From contig JAFKKN010000010.1 in assembly GCA_017305535.1 (NCBI GenBank), positions 1-64,000 on the forward strand: a stretch of DNA of 64,000 bases, given 5' to 3'. This document shows, in pieces, positions 1-9,916 of the stretch (position 1 is its first letter; every line of letters starts with the position of its first letter). The stretch comes from Hyphomicrobiales bacterium. Its GTDB lineage: Bacteria; Pseudomonadota; Alphaproteobacteria; Rhizobiales; Xanthobacteraceae. Both the position numbers and the translations under genes were made by a program. The notes under the pieces were generated by a model that worked only from the letters and a program-made list of their open reading frames with translations, did no database searches and had not been told where the DNA came from.

Positions 1-25
1 GCACGAAGCAAGCCGGAAGCCCACC

Positions 26-136
26 GCGCGCGGAACGCCGGACGATGTCCGGTGCGACCGTGGTGACTACACTCGTGCGCTTTCTCACTTTGCGCATGAG
101 GCTGCGGACGCATGGTGCGTCCGGCGTTCCGCGCGC
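26..136. repeat. Inverted-repeat element in the leading intergenic region
   Basis: A perfect 19-bp inverted repeat (26-44 and 118-136) encloses about 73 bp that contain a smaller hairpin near 106-122. The arrangement resembles the short palindromic intergenic repeats of Bradyrhizobium relatives, but the family was not identified. The rest of 1-349 holds no convincing gene. Just before position 350 there is a good ribosome binding site (AAGGAG, near 333-338) for the first CDS. Confidence 0.6.
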
Positions 137-349
137 CCTCTTCTCAACAGAGGGCGATGACGCGAACCAAAACTCGGGCGCTCCGCGCCGCGAGATCGCG
201 AAGCCGTATCCGCGGTAGATCGAAAACTTGTGTCTAGGCGCTGCCGTTCATCACGCCTGCGTTTTGCCGTCGTGGGGCGCTGGCAAATTTCGCGAGGGCA
301 TAGTTAGATGCGCGGATTCTAATAAAAAACTTCCAAGGAGAAAACGCGC

Positions 350-1573
350 ATGATCCGACTACCATCTCGTCTGGCCGCGATCTCGGCCGCTGCATTGCTG
401 CTGAGTGCCGGCAGTGCGCTGGCCCAGAAGAAATACGACACTGGCGCCAGCGACACCGAAATCAAGATCGGCAACATCGAGGCTTACAGCGGCCCGGCAT
501 CGGCTTACGGCATCATCGGCAAGACCGAGGAAGCCTATTTCAAGATGATCAACGATCAGGGCGGCATCAAAGGCCGCAAGATCAATTTCATTTCCTACGA
601 CGATGGCTACAGCCCGCCGAAGACTGTCGAGCAGACCCGCAAGCTGGTCGAAAGCGACGAGGTGCTGTTCATCTTCAATCCGCTCGGGACGCCGACGCAG
701 TCGGCCGTGCAGAAGTATCTGAACGCCAAGAAGGTGCCGCAGCTCTTCATTGCATCGGGTTCGAGCAAGTGGGACGACGCGAAGGCGTTTCCGTGGACCA
801 TGGGCTATCAGCCCAGCTATCGTTCCGAAGCGCGCATCTTCGCCAAGTACATCCTCGCCACCAAGCCGGATGCCAAGGTCGCGGTGTTCTATGCCAACGA
901 CGATTTCGGTAAGGATTATTTGCTCGGCCTCAAGGATATTTTCGGTGACAAGGCGTCCAAGCTGATCATCGCGGAAGAAAGCTACGAGAACAGCGAGCCG
1001 ACCATCGATTCCCATATCGTCAAGCTGAAGGGCACCGGCGCCGACGTCTTCGTCAACATCTCGACGCCGAAGTTCGCAGCGCAGGCCATCAAGAAGATGC
1101 ACGAGATCGGCTGGAAGCCGATGCACGTGATGACCGACGTGTCGATCTCGATCGGCGCGGTGATGAAGCCGGCCGGCCTCGACGCCTCCGAGGGCGTGCT
1201 TTCGGCGGGCTATCTGAAGGATGCGTCCGACCCGCAGTGGAAGGACGATGCCGGCATGAAGAAGTTCATGGCCTTCGTCGAGAAGTATATGCCGGGTGCG
1301 AACATCTCCGACGCCAACATGGTCTATGGCTATTCGGCCGCGCAGACCATGGTGCATGTGCTGGAGAAGTGCGGTGACGATCTCACCCGCGCCAACATCA
1401 TGAAGCAGGCAGCCAGCATCGACAAGTTCGTGCCGGATACGCTGCTTCCGGGCATCTACGTCAAGACCAGCGCTGAGGATTTCGCGCCGATCGAGCAACT
1501 CAAGATGATGAAGTTCTCGGGCGGTAAGTGGGACCTGTTCGGCGACGTGCTCAGCGCCGAAACTCCGCGCTGA
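350..1573 (+). CDS. Branched-chain amino acid-type ABC transporter substrate-binding protein
   Basis: A periplasmic ligand-binding protein (LivK/Peripla_BP_6 family, 407 aa) that would deliver a small organic solute to a Liv-type importer. Residues 1-25 form a typical signal peptide ending in Ala-Leu-Ala before Gln26. The mature part opens with the family pattern of Thr-Glu-Ile-Lys-Ile-Gly followed by a Gly-Pro-rich ligand loop. The start has a strong Shine-Dalgarno sequence. Its permease and ATPase genes are not next to it on the right, so they lie left of the window or the gene is an orphan. Many members in this bacterial group bind aromatic acids rather than amino acids, so the ligand is unknown. 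Confidence 0.9.
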   Translation: MIRLPSRLAAISAAALLLSAGSALAQKKYDTGASDTEIKIGNIEAYSGPASAYGIIGKTEEAYFKMINDQGGIKGRKINFISYDDGYSPPKTVEQTRKLVESDEVLFIFNPLGTPTQSAVQKYLNAKKVPQLFIASGSSKWDDAKAFPWTMGYQPSYRSEARIFAKYILATKPDAKVAVFYANDDFGKDYLLGLKDIFGDKASKLIIAEESYENSEPTIDSHIVKLKGTGADVFVNISTPKFAAQAIKKMHEIGWKPMHVMTDVSISIGAVMKPAGLDASEGVLSAGYLKDASDPQWKDDAGMKKFMAFVEKYMPGANISDANMVYGYSAAQTMVHVLEKCGDDLTRANIMKQAASIDKFVPDTLLPGIYVKTSAEDFAPIEQLKMMKFSGGKWDLFGDVLSAETPR

Positions 1574-1593
1574 TCGTCTCGTTACTCAAAAGC

Positions 1594-1636
1594 AAAAACG
1601 GGCGGCATCGATTTCGATGCCGCCCGTCGCATTTTA
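1594..1636. terminator. Bidirectional terminator between convergent genes
   Basis: A 14-bp perfect stem (1598-1611 with 1614-1627) is flanked by an A-run on the left (1594-1598) and a T-rich stretch on the right (ATTTTAT). It can end transcription of the binding-protein gene on the + strand and of the FAH-family gene on the - strand. Confidence 0.8.
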
Positions 1637-1662
1637 TGTTGCCTGCTATCGGCTTCGCGCAA

Positions 1663-2367
1663 TTATTTCGGTTGACCGATCGCGATCTTCAGGGTGCCGA
1701 TGCCGTCGATACCGCATTCGACCTTGTCGCCGGGCACAAGCGCACCGACGCCGGCCGGCGTTCCGGTCAGGATGATATCGCCGGCATCGAGCGTGACTTG
1801 CTCGGACAGTTTCGCGATGATCTCCGGCACGCTCCAGATCAGTTCGGTGAGGTCGCCCTTCTGCTTCTCGGTGCCGTTGACCGAAAGCCAGATCCTGCCC
1901 TTGGCGGGATGGCCGATCCTGGCGGCGGGCTGCAACGCGCCGCATGGCGCCGAGTTCTCGAACGACTTGCCGATCTCCCACGGCCGTTCCTTCTTCTTGG
2001 CGGCGCCTTGCAGATCACGACGCGTCAGATCGATGCCGACGGCATAACCGTAGATATGCTCGAGCGCCTTGTCGGCGGGAATGTTGCGGCCGCCGCTCTT
2101 GAGCGCCACCACCAGTTCGACCTCGTGATGGAAATCCTTGGTCAGCGACGGGTAGGGGATCGTCGCACCGTCGGCGACCATCATGTCGGCATGCTTGGCG
2201 AAGAAGAACGGCGGCGCACGCTCGTCGTTGCCCATCTCGCGGATGTGCTCGAGGTAGTTGCGCCCGACGCACCAGATGCGGCGCACCGGAAAACTCTTGC
2301 TCTCGCCAGCGACAGCAATGGAGGCTTGCGGCGGCGCGGGAATGACGAACGAAGCAGACGTGCTCAT
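1663..2367 (-). CDS. Fumarylacetoacetate hydrolase (FAH) family protein
   Basis: A metal-dependent hydrolase, isomerase or decarboxylase of the FAH superfamily (234 aa, usual length for the single-domain YcgM/acylpyruvase type). Visible family signatures are the metal-binding His-His-Glu-Val-Glu near residue 80, the Gly-Tyr-Ala-Val-Gly-Ile-Asp-Leu-Thr-Arg-Arg-Asp segment near 108, and the C-terminal Gly-Asp-Ile-Ile-Leu-Thr-Gly-Thr-Pro-Ala-Gly-Val-Gly motif near 195. Proteins of this type act on acylpyruvates, oxaloacetate or ring-cleavage products of aromatic catabolism. It lies 48 bp downstream of the ABC exporter on the same strand and may be cotranscribed. The substrate cannot be told. Confidence 0.87.
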   Translation of the reverse strand: MSTSASFVIPAPPQASIAVAGESKSFPVRRIWCVGRNYLEHIREMGNDERAPPFFFAKHADMMVADGATIPYPSLTKDFHHEVELVVALKSGGRNIPADKALEHIYGYAVGIDLTRRDLQGAAKKKERPWEIGKSFENSAPCGALQPAARIGHPAKGRIWLSVNGTEKQKGDLTELIWSVPEIIAKLSEQVTLDAGDIILTGTPAGVGALVPGDKVECGIDGIGTLKIAIGQPK

Positions 2368-2415
2368 GAGCGTTCTCGGATCATCGAGGGCGGGAAGCGA
2401 AGGAAGACGGGCACT

Positions 2416-4218
<1,803 letters not shown>

Positions 4219-4342
4219 CCGCGTTCCAGTGACGGGTGCGGCAAGTGGTCTGCACGCGTCAGGGTTGTGTGCGAGAATGTCCGCCTCAATTGCCCGCTAT
4301 GCGCGGCTTTTTCAAGCCGGAAACGGAGTTTTTACCAACACT

Positions 4343-5356
4343 CTAGGCCGATTCCGCCCGCCGGTGATCGCCACCGCGGCTTTGCACCAGTTTGGTCTCC
4401 CAGGCCAGCGCGTGCGCGGCGATGGTGGGGAGGTCGTCGTATTGCGGCTTCCAGTCCAGCGTCGTGCGGATGCGCCCGGTGTCGGCGATCATGGTCATGA
4501 TGTCGCCGGGCCGGCGGGGCGCGTACTGGACCGCGAAATTGTACCCCGCCACGCGGCGCACGGCCTCGATGGTGTCCAGCACCGAATAGCCGCGGCCATA
4601 GCCGCAGTTCAGGGTCGTCGAGGTTCCACCCTGTCGCAGGTAGGTCAAAGCGGCGCGGTGAGCCTGCGCCAGGTCGCTGACGTGGATGAAATCGCGGATG
4701 CAACTGCCGTCCGGTGTCGGATAGTCAGTGCCGTAGACGTCGATCTTGGCGCGCTGGCCGGTGGCGGCTTCCACCGCGATCTTCAACAAATGCGTGGCGC
4801 CGACGGTGGCGAGGCCGATGCGGGCGAGGGGATCGGCACCCGCGACGTTGAAATAGCGCAACACCACGAATTGGAGATCATGCGCGGCAGCGGTGTCGTG
4901 CAGCATGATCTCGCTCATTAGCTTCGATGCGCCATAGGGCGACAACGGCCGCGTCGGCACGTCTTCCATCACCGGCATCTGATCCGGGTTACCGTAGACG
5001 GCGGCGGTGGACGAAAAGATGAAGCGGCGGACGTTGCCTCTGATCGCCGCTGCCAGCAGATTACGCGTGGTCATGGTGTTGTTGCGGTAGTAGTCGAGCG
5101 GATCGCGCATCGAGTCCGGGACCACCACGGAACCAGCAAAGTGAATAATCGCTTCGACGCCGTGATTGGCGATCACGCCCGCGACCAGATTTTCGTCGCC
5201 GGCGTCGCCAATATACAGTGGCACGCCTTCCGGCAACGCGGAGGAAAAGCCGGTCGACAGATTGTCGATCACCACCACGCTCTCGCCGGCTTCCACCAGT
5301 GCGAGAACCATATGGCTGCCGATGTAGCCCGCTCCACCGGTCACGAGTACGGTCAT
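4343..5356 (-). CDS. galE: UDP-glucose 4-epimerase
   Basis: Interconverts UDP-glucose and UDP-galactose in the cytoplasm, supplying galactose for surface polysaccharides. The 337-aa length is normal for GalE. The N-terminus has the NAD-binding Gly-Gly-Ala-Gly-Tyr-Ile-Gly-Ser-His motif (residues 7-15). The short-chain dehydrogenase catalytic set is present, with Ser115-Ser116-Thr117 and Tyr141-x3-Lys145. It lies 124 bp upstream of the ABC exporter on the same strand and is divergent from the heptosyltransferase gene, all consistent with an envelope-biogenesis patch. Confidence 0.93.
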   Translation of the reverse strand: MTVLVTGGAGYIGSHMVLALVEAGESVVVIDNLSTGFSSALPEGVPLYIGDAGDENLVAGVIANHGVEAIIHFAGSVVVPDSMRDPLDYYRNNTMTTRNLLAAAIRGNVRRFIFSSTAAVYGNPDQMPVMEDVPTRPLSPYGASKLMSEIMLHDTAAAHDLQFVVLRYFNVAGADPLARIGLATVGATHLLKIAVEAATGQRAKIDVYGTDYPTPDGSCIRDFIHVSDLAQAHRAALTYLRQGGTSTTLNCGYGRGYSVLDTIEAVRRVAGYNFAVQYAPRRPGDIMTMIADTGRIRTTLDWKPQYDDLPTIAAHALAWETKLVQSRGGDHRRAESA

Positions 5357-5568
5357 AAGGCCCTTCCATCATCTGCCGCGCCCATAGGCCGCGATGGCGG
5401 CGCGCCGATCAGGACGCGCCAACAGTAGGGCAAACCTACGGCCGCTGGAGTGCAGACCAGGTAAAGCCGTGTTGGAGAATCGGAAATTCGCTATGATCTC
5501 GGTCGTGAAACATGGTTATGGTTGCCAAAACCTCACCGGGTTTCGAACAATGTGAGCCAACGCCGACG

Positions 5569-6516
5569 ATGGATTCCCTTCTCTTTGTTAAGACTTCGTC
5601 GCTCGGCGATGTCGTGCACAATATGCCGGCGGTGACCGAGGCACGCCGACGCTGGCCAGACGCGCATATCGGCTGGGTTGTCGAGGAAGCGTTCGCGCCG
5701 CTGGCGCGGCTGCATCCTGGTGTGAACGAGGTAATCGCAGTGGCAACGCGGCGCTGGCGGGGAGGCGTGCTGTCACCGGCGACATGGCAGGAGATCGCTG
5801 CGTGTCGGCAGGTGTTGCGCTCGCGTCAGTATGATCGTGTGGTCGATACGCAGGGGCTGCTTCGGTCAGCATTGATCGCGGCGCAGGCGCGCGGTGAGCG
5901 TCATGGATATGATCGCCACAGTATTCGCGAGCCGGTAGCGTCATGGTTTTACGATGTTCGCCATGCCGTTGCCAAGGATCAGCACGCAGTGTTGCGCAAT
6001 CGCGCGCTTGCGGGCCTCTCGCTGGATTTCACGCCGGGTGACGTGATCGATTATGGCTTGTCGCGTCACGCCGATACATCGGCGGCTCCCTATGCGGCGT
6101 TATTGCACGGCACTTCGCGCGCGGACAAGGAGTGGCGCGAATCCAACTGGATCGGACTGGGGCAAGCCTTGCGGCGGAAGGGTTTGGGCGTCCTGCTGCC
6201 ATGGGGCACCGAAGCCGAGCGCGTGCGCAGCCAGCGACTGGCTGGTGCGATCAAGGGCGCCGAAGTGTTGCCGCGCCGGCCGCTCGATGAAACCGCGCGG
6301 GTGATTGCGAATGCTGCGTTGGTGGTTGGCGTCGACACCGGCTTGCTGCATCTCGCCGCCGCCTATGCCGTGCCGCTGATCGGCGTCTTCATGACCACGG
6401 ATCCAAAACTCACCGGGCCAATCGGACCGGGGCCGATCGAGATCATCGGCGGCAAGGGTGACTATCCCGGCTATGCGCGAGCGGTTGATGCCGCCGAGCG
6501 GCTGCTGGCCCCGTAG
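5569..6516 (+). CDS. waaC: Lipopolysaccharide heptosyltransferase I
   Basis: A glycosyltransferase family 9 enzyme that adds the first L-glycero-D-manno-heptose to Kdo2-lipid A at the cytoplasmic face. The family N-terminus (Leu-Phe-Val-Lys-Thr-Ser-Ser-Leu-Gly-Asp-Val-Val-His) follows directly after the chosen ATG at 5569. An in-frame ATG at 5512 would add 19 residues that do not look like the family. The C-terminal donor-site region (Gly-Val-Asp-Thr-Gly-Leu-Leu-His-Leu-Ala-Ala) is intact. The product is 315 aa. It is convergent with the anti-sigma gene and no clear terminator was seen between them. Confidence 0.87.
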   Translation: MDSLLFVKTSSLGDVVHNMPAVTEARRRWPDAHIGWVVEEAFAPLARLHPGVNEVIAVATRRWRGGVLSPATWQEIAACRQVLRSRQYDRVVDTQGLLRSALIAAQARGERHGYDRHSIREPVASWFYDVRHAVAKDQHAVLRNRALAGLSLDFTPGDVIDYGLSRHADTSAAPYAALLHGTSRADKEWRESNWIGLGQALRRKGLGVLLPWGTEAERVRSQRLAGAIKGAEVLPRRPLDETARVIANAALVVGVDTGLLHLAAAYAVPLIGVFMTTDPKLTGPIGPGPIEIIGGKGDYPGYARAVDAAERLLAP

Positions 6517-6561
6517 CTCGGGGGGCTGCGTCGCCTGGGATTGCGTCCCGAGATGCGTGTC

Positions 6562-7335
6562 TCAGCCACCGTTCTTCTCGGTCTGATCGTATACAGCGCG
6601 CGCCACTTGTTCGAGACGGTTCTTGTTGTCGTCGGGGCCGGACAGCACGTAGCCAACGCCGCGATCCGACCAGTATAGCGCGCCGTCGCTGGCGCGTGTC
6701 ACGTAACGCATCTGCGTTGTCGGCGCGGCAGCACGCGAGGTGTACAGCGTGAAGCGCTCGCCGGCCGGGCTTTCATACATCAGGAACGCGGCGGGTGCGG
6801 TCGGGCCGGGCAGGAGACGACCGCCTACCAACTTTAGTCCGGACGCATCCAGTTCGGGCGCCTTGATGGTGTAGCCGACGCGTCGCGACAGCCACTGCTG
6901 CAAATGCGCGCGCTCCGAGCCCGCGACTTCGACCGGGTGACGCACTTCGACGACATAGAGCCGATGCGCTTCAAGTGCATCGAGTGTGAAGGCTTGCAAC
7001 GACGATGGCTTGGCACTGACGCCATGTGCCAGCCATCCCGTCGCGCCGCCGATGATGAACGCGGCGAGCGAGGCGGCGATCACGCCATACAGCACGCGCC
7101 GCTGCGGCCGCGCCAGCCGCTCAATCTCGAGCCGCTGCGGCACCGGTTCATCCGCGACCGCGTCGTAGCGTGCATGCAGGGCGTCCGCCATCGCGCGCCA
7201 CGATCGGACGCGCTCGGCGTCATCCGGGTGCGCGGCGAGCCATGCTTCGACGGCGCCACGGCGTTCCACCGGCAGCTCGTTGTCGATGTAGGCGTGCAAC
7301 TCGTCTTCGGTGACGGGAATGTTGGGCTCGGTCAT
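6562..7335 (-). CDS. Membrane-bound anti-sigma factor
   Basis: A single-pass inner-membrane regulator (257 aa) expected to hold the ECF sigma factor encoded just upstream inactive. The cytoplasmic N-terminal segment (about 1-75) has the Glu-Leu-His-Ala-Tyr-Ile-Asp-Asn-Glu-Leu opening typical of anti-sigma domains. One hydrophobic helix lies at about 83-104, and the C-terminal part would be periplasmic. There is no cysteine in the protein, so it is not a zinc-binding (ZAS) anti-sigma factor. It follows the sigma gene by 26 bp in the same operon. The inducing signal is unknown. Confidence 0.85.
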   Translation of the reverse strand: MTEPNIPVTEDELHAYIDNELPVERRGAVEAWLAAHPDDAERVRSWRAMADALHARYDAVADEPVPQRLEIERLARPQRRVLYGVIAASLAAFIIGGATGWLAHGVSAKPSSLQAFTLDALEAHRLYVVEVRHPVEVAGSERAHLQQWLSRRVGYTIKAPELDASGLKLVGGRLLPGPTAPAAFLMYESPAGERFTLYTSRAAAPTTQMRYVTRASDGALYWSDRGVGYVLSGPDDNKNRLEQVARAVYDQTEKNGG

Positions 7336-7361
7336 GGTCGTCTCTTCTCGTCTTGCTCGAA

Positions 7362-7853
7362 TTACTTCACGCGGCGCAGCGCCGGGCGCTCGCCTTCGAG
7401 TACGGATTTCATGTGGGCGCGGGCGCGGGCGAGCCGCGACATCACGGTGCCGATCGGCACGCCCTGAATGTCGGCGACCTCGCGATAGCTCAGGCCCTCC
7501 AGCGTCACCAGCAGCAGCACGGCGCGCTGGTCGTCCACCAGCGTCGCCAGCGCGCGGGCGATGTCGCGACCTTCGGCCTCGGTGCCGCTGGCGCCGGCGG
7601 CCGCGTCTTGCAGCGGCGCGAAGGAGGGCTTGCGCGCCAGCGAGCGACGGCGGTTGCGGTTGAGATTGGTGAGGATGGTGTAGAGCCAGCTCCGGATGTC
7701 GCCGCCCAGGAACAGCCGCTCCGAGCGCAGCGCGCGAACCAGCGTATCCTGCACCAGATCGTCGGCGATATCGGTGTCGCGTGTCAGTGCCCGCGCGTAG
7801 CGGCGCAACGCGGGGATCATGGCTTCGACACTGTCGCGAAATGTATTCATCAC
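7362..7853 (-). CDS. ECF-type RNA polymerase sigma factor
   Basis: An alternative sigma factor (163 aa) with only regions 2 and 4, as in the ECF group. Region 2 has the Ala-Asp-Asp-Leu-Val-Gln-Asp-Thr-Leu-Val-Arg-Ala core at about 30-41 followed by Ser-Trp-Leu-Tyr-Thr-Ile; region 4 has the helix-turn-helix Leu-Ser-Tyr-Arg-Glu-Val-Ala-Asp-Ile-Gln-Gly-Val-Pro-Ile-Gly-Thr-Val at about 121-137. It is cotranscribed with the anti-sigma factor. A candidate autoregulatory promoter lies 89 bp upstream. Two ATG codons in tandem open the frame and either could be used. Confidence 0.92.
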   Translation of the reverse strand: MMNTFRDSVEAMIPALRRYARALTRDTDIADDLVQDTLVRALRSERLFLGGDIRSWLYTILTNLNRNRRRSLARKPSFAPLQDAAAGASGTEAEGRDIARALATLVDDQRAVLLLVTLEGLSYREVADIQGVPIGTVMSRLARARAHMKSVLEGERPALRRVK

Positions 7854-7941
7854 TCTGCTGTCATCTCAGCGGATCGGAGGCCGCGCCGGAGAGGGCGTTG
7901 GTCGTTGTCCGGCTATAGCAGGCCCATCCCCATGCTCATAG

Positions 7942-7966
7942 AACACCGCTCCCATGCGGCTATTCC
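7942..7966 (-). promoter_or_regulatory. Candidate ECF-type promoter upstream of the sigma gene
   Basis: On the - strand there is GGAAT (7966-7962), a 17-nt spacer and GTT (7944-7942). This resembles the GGAAC-N16/17-GTT architecture of many ECF promoters, including autoregulated ones. One base departs from GGAAC and the short motif can occur by chance. Confidence 0.3.
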
Positions 7967-8077
7967 GGCCGTTAACTTTTCCGTCCCAAAACAGCGCGTT
8001 TTTGGGTCATTTTAGGCTTTGCCAAGCCTCAGTGGTGGTGTACCCGGAAGGGCTGGCGATCGGCCGGCATTGGATCG

Positions 8078-8908
8078 ATGGGACATGGAATGGGACAGAA
8101 TTCAGGCCTGATGCAGGGCAAGCGCGGGATCATCCTCGGCGTCGCCAACAACCGTTCGATCGCGTGGGGGATCGCCAAGGCTTGTCGGGCGCAGGGGGCC
8201 GAGATCGCACTCACCTGGCAGGGCGATGCGTTGAAGAAGCGGGTTGAGCCGCTGGCCACGGAACTCGGCGGCATCCTGCTCGGCCATTGCGACGTTACCG
8301 ATCCCGCGACCATCGATGCGGTGTTCGATGAAGCCAGAAAGCAGTGGGGCAAGATCGATTTCGTGGTCCATGCCATCGCGTTTTCCGACAAGGACGAACT
8401 CGACGGCCGTTACATCGAAACTACCGCCGACAACTTCAGCAAGACCATGCTGATCTCGTGTTACTCGCTCACTGCCGTCGCGCAGCGTGCCGAGAAGCTG
8501 ATGACTGATGGTGGCTCGATCTTGACACTGACCTATTACGGCGCCGAGAAGTGGATGCCGCACTATAACGTCATGGGCGTGGCCAAGGCGGCGCTGGAAG
8601 CGAGTGTGCGTTATCTCGCTGCCGATCTCGGTGAGAAGAACATCCGCGTCAATGCGTTGTCGGCGGGGCCGATCAAGACGCTCGCGGCTTCCGGCATCGG
8701 CGACTTCCGCTATATCCTGAAGTGGAACGAATACAACGCACCGATGCGTCGCACCGTCACCATCGAGGAAGTCGGCGATAGCGCGATGTATTTCCTCTCA
8801 AACCTGTCGCGCGGCGTCACTGGCGAAGTGCATCACGTCGATTCCGGTTATCACGTCGTCGGCATGAAGCGGCCCGACGCGCCGGATATTTCGCTGGCGA
8901 AGGAATAG
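8078..8908 (+). CDS. fabI: Enoyl-[acyl-carrier-protein] reductase (NADH)
   Basis: Catalyses the last reduction step of each fatty-acid elongation cycle (FASII, cytoplasm). The 276-aa protein has the FabI-specific nucleotide-binding opening Gly-Val-Ala-Asn-Asn-Arg-Ser-Ile-Ala-Trp-Gly-Ile-Ala (21-33). The active-site pair is Tyr163-x6-Lys170, preceded by Thr-Tyr-Tyr-Gly-Ala-Glu-Lys (152-158). The start at 8078 is the first ATG of the frame; an internal ATG at 8090 is also possible. It is divergent from the ECF sigma gene. Confidence 0.93.
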   Translation: MGHGMGQNSGLMQGKRGIILGVANNRSIAWGIAKACRAQGAEIALTWQGDALKKRVEPLATELGGILLGHCDVTDPATIDAVFDEARKQWGKIDFVVHAIAFSDKDELDGRYIETTADNFSKTMLISCYSLTAVAQRAEKLMTDGGSILTLTYYGAEKWMPHYNVMGVAKAALEASVRYLAADLGEKNIRVNALSAGPIKTLAASGIGDFRYILKWNEYNAPMRRTVTIEEVGDSAMYFLSNLSRGVTGEVHHVDSGYHVVGMKRPDAPDISLAKE

Positions 8909-8999
8909 AAGCGAGCGCAATCGTGAGTTCTATCTGTTCTGCTTTCGTCATACCGCGCTACTTGCTCGAAGAATCCGCGCCGCTTTGCTTGTCTATGCT

Positions 9000-9067
9000 G
9001 CGGGCATTCATGTTTTGAGAGCGTCGGCATAAAAAAGACGTAGATGGTCGGAACAAGTCCGACCATA
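9000..9067. repeat. Degenerate palindromic intergenic repeat
   Basis: This segment ends with a 9-bp stem (9044-9052 with 9058-9066) and resembles, in degenerate form, the repeat at 9724-9808: both carry a GGGCATnCAnGTnnT-like left part and a GACGTnGATGG-type right part. It lies between fabI and the phosphatase gene and explains why the reading frame runs upstream of the real phosphatase start. Confidence 0.5.
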
Positions 9068-9100
9068 ACAATGCGAAGAACGAGCGAATCTCCACAAGTC

Positions 9101-9700
9101 ATGTCCTCACTTATCATCTATTTCATTCGCCACGGCGAGACGGCGTGGAACGCCGCCGGCCGTTTTCAGGGCTCCAAGGACATTCCGCTCAATGATCTCG
9201 GTCGTACGCAGGCGAGCCACGCCGGGGATGTCCTCGGCGATCTGGTGGCGCGCAATGGTCACATGCCGGATGCTCTCGCGTTTGTTGCGAGCCCGTTGAT
9301 CCGTGCGCGAGCCACGATGGAGTTGGTGCGGACGGAACTGGCCCTGCCGCCTGATGGTTTCGCGCTCGACGATCGCCTGCGTGAAATCGCCTATGGCGAG
9401 TGGGAGGGCTCGACGCTACAGGAAATGCGTGCGTCGCATCCCGAGCTGTTCGCGGAGCGCGAACACGACAAGTGGCACGTCTCGCCGCCGGGTGGCGAAA
9501 GCTACGTCTCGGTCACGCAGCGTATGCGGGATTGGTACGGGTCGCTCACCACCGATACCGTCGCGGTGTCCCATGGCGGCACCGCGCGGGCGCTGATGGT
9601 GGCAACCGGCGTCGCTACGCCGGAGAAGGCCGCCGACCTCTACATCGAGCAGGGTGCGGTCTACGTCTTCAGCGACGGACAATTGGCGAAGTATAGCTGA
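9101..9700 (+). CDS. Histidine phosphatase family protein (phosphoglycerate mutase-like)
   Basis: A 199-aa member of the histidine phosphatase superfamily. The catalytic Arg-His-Gly-Glu-Thr motif lies at residues 9-13, with the expected Asn-Ala-Ala-Gly-Arg-Phe-Gln-Gly next to it, the second Arg region at about 66-72 and the C-terminal catalytic His in Val-Ser-His-Gly-Gly-Thr-Ala-Arg near 156. It may be a cofactor-dependent mutase or, more likely, a broad phosphatase of the CobC/GpmB type. The ATG at 9101 is chosen because upstream codons belong to the intergenic repeat. No metabolic partner next to it points to a substrate. Confidence 0.88.
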   Translation: MSSLIIYFIRHGETAWNAAGRFQGSKDIPLNDLGRTQASHAGDVLGDLVARNGHMPDALAFVASPLIRARATMELVRTELALPPDGFALDDRLREIAYGEWEGSTLQEMRASHPELFAEREHDKWHVSPPGGESYVSVTQRMRDWYGSLTTDTVAVSHGGTARALMVATGVATPEKAADLYIEQGAVYVFSDGQLAKYS

Positions 9701-9723
9701 GGCCGGGAGCAATCTCACCGCCA

Positions 9724-9808
9724 TCACGCCCGGATTTATGCCGGGCATCCACGTTATCCCAGCAGGCTCAGCAAAGACGTGGATGGCCGGGACAAGCCCG
9801 GCCATGAC
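9724..9808. repeat. Palindromic intergenic repeat
   Basis: Two hairpins are nested between short inverted arms: a GCCCGG/CCGGGC pair in the left half, CATCCACGT pairing with ACGTGGATG across the unit, and a GGCCGGGacaaGCCCGGCC stem at the right. Such units translate into the short false ORFs starting Met-Ala-Gly-Leu-Val-Pro-Ala-Ile that are common in Bradyrhizobium-group genomes. A degenerate copy lies at 9000-9067. Confidence 0.65.
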
Positions 9809-9916
9809 GAAGTCGTCGCATTTTGGCTTCGAAGAATTGCGATTTCCGCTGCTTCCGGCTACGACGTGTTGTCAAAATCGCACCAAATAGCATCAGTATC
9901 GCATCAGCGAGCCCTC

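Noticed and set aside
7954-8247. A 97-codon + strand frame before and over the fabI start
   Set aside because: It overlaps the first part of fabI in a different frame and has no family resemblance.
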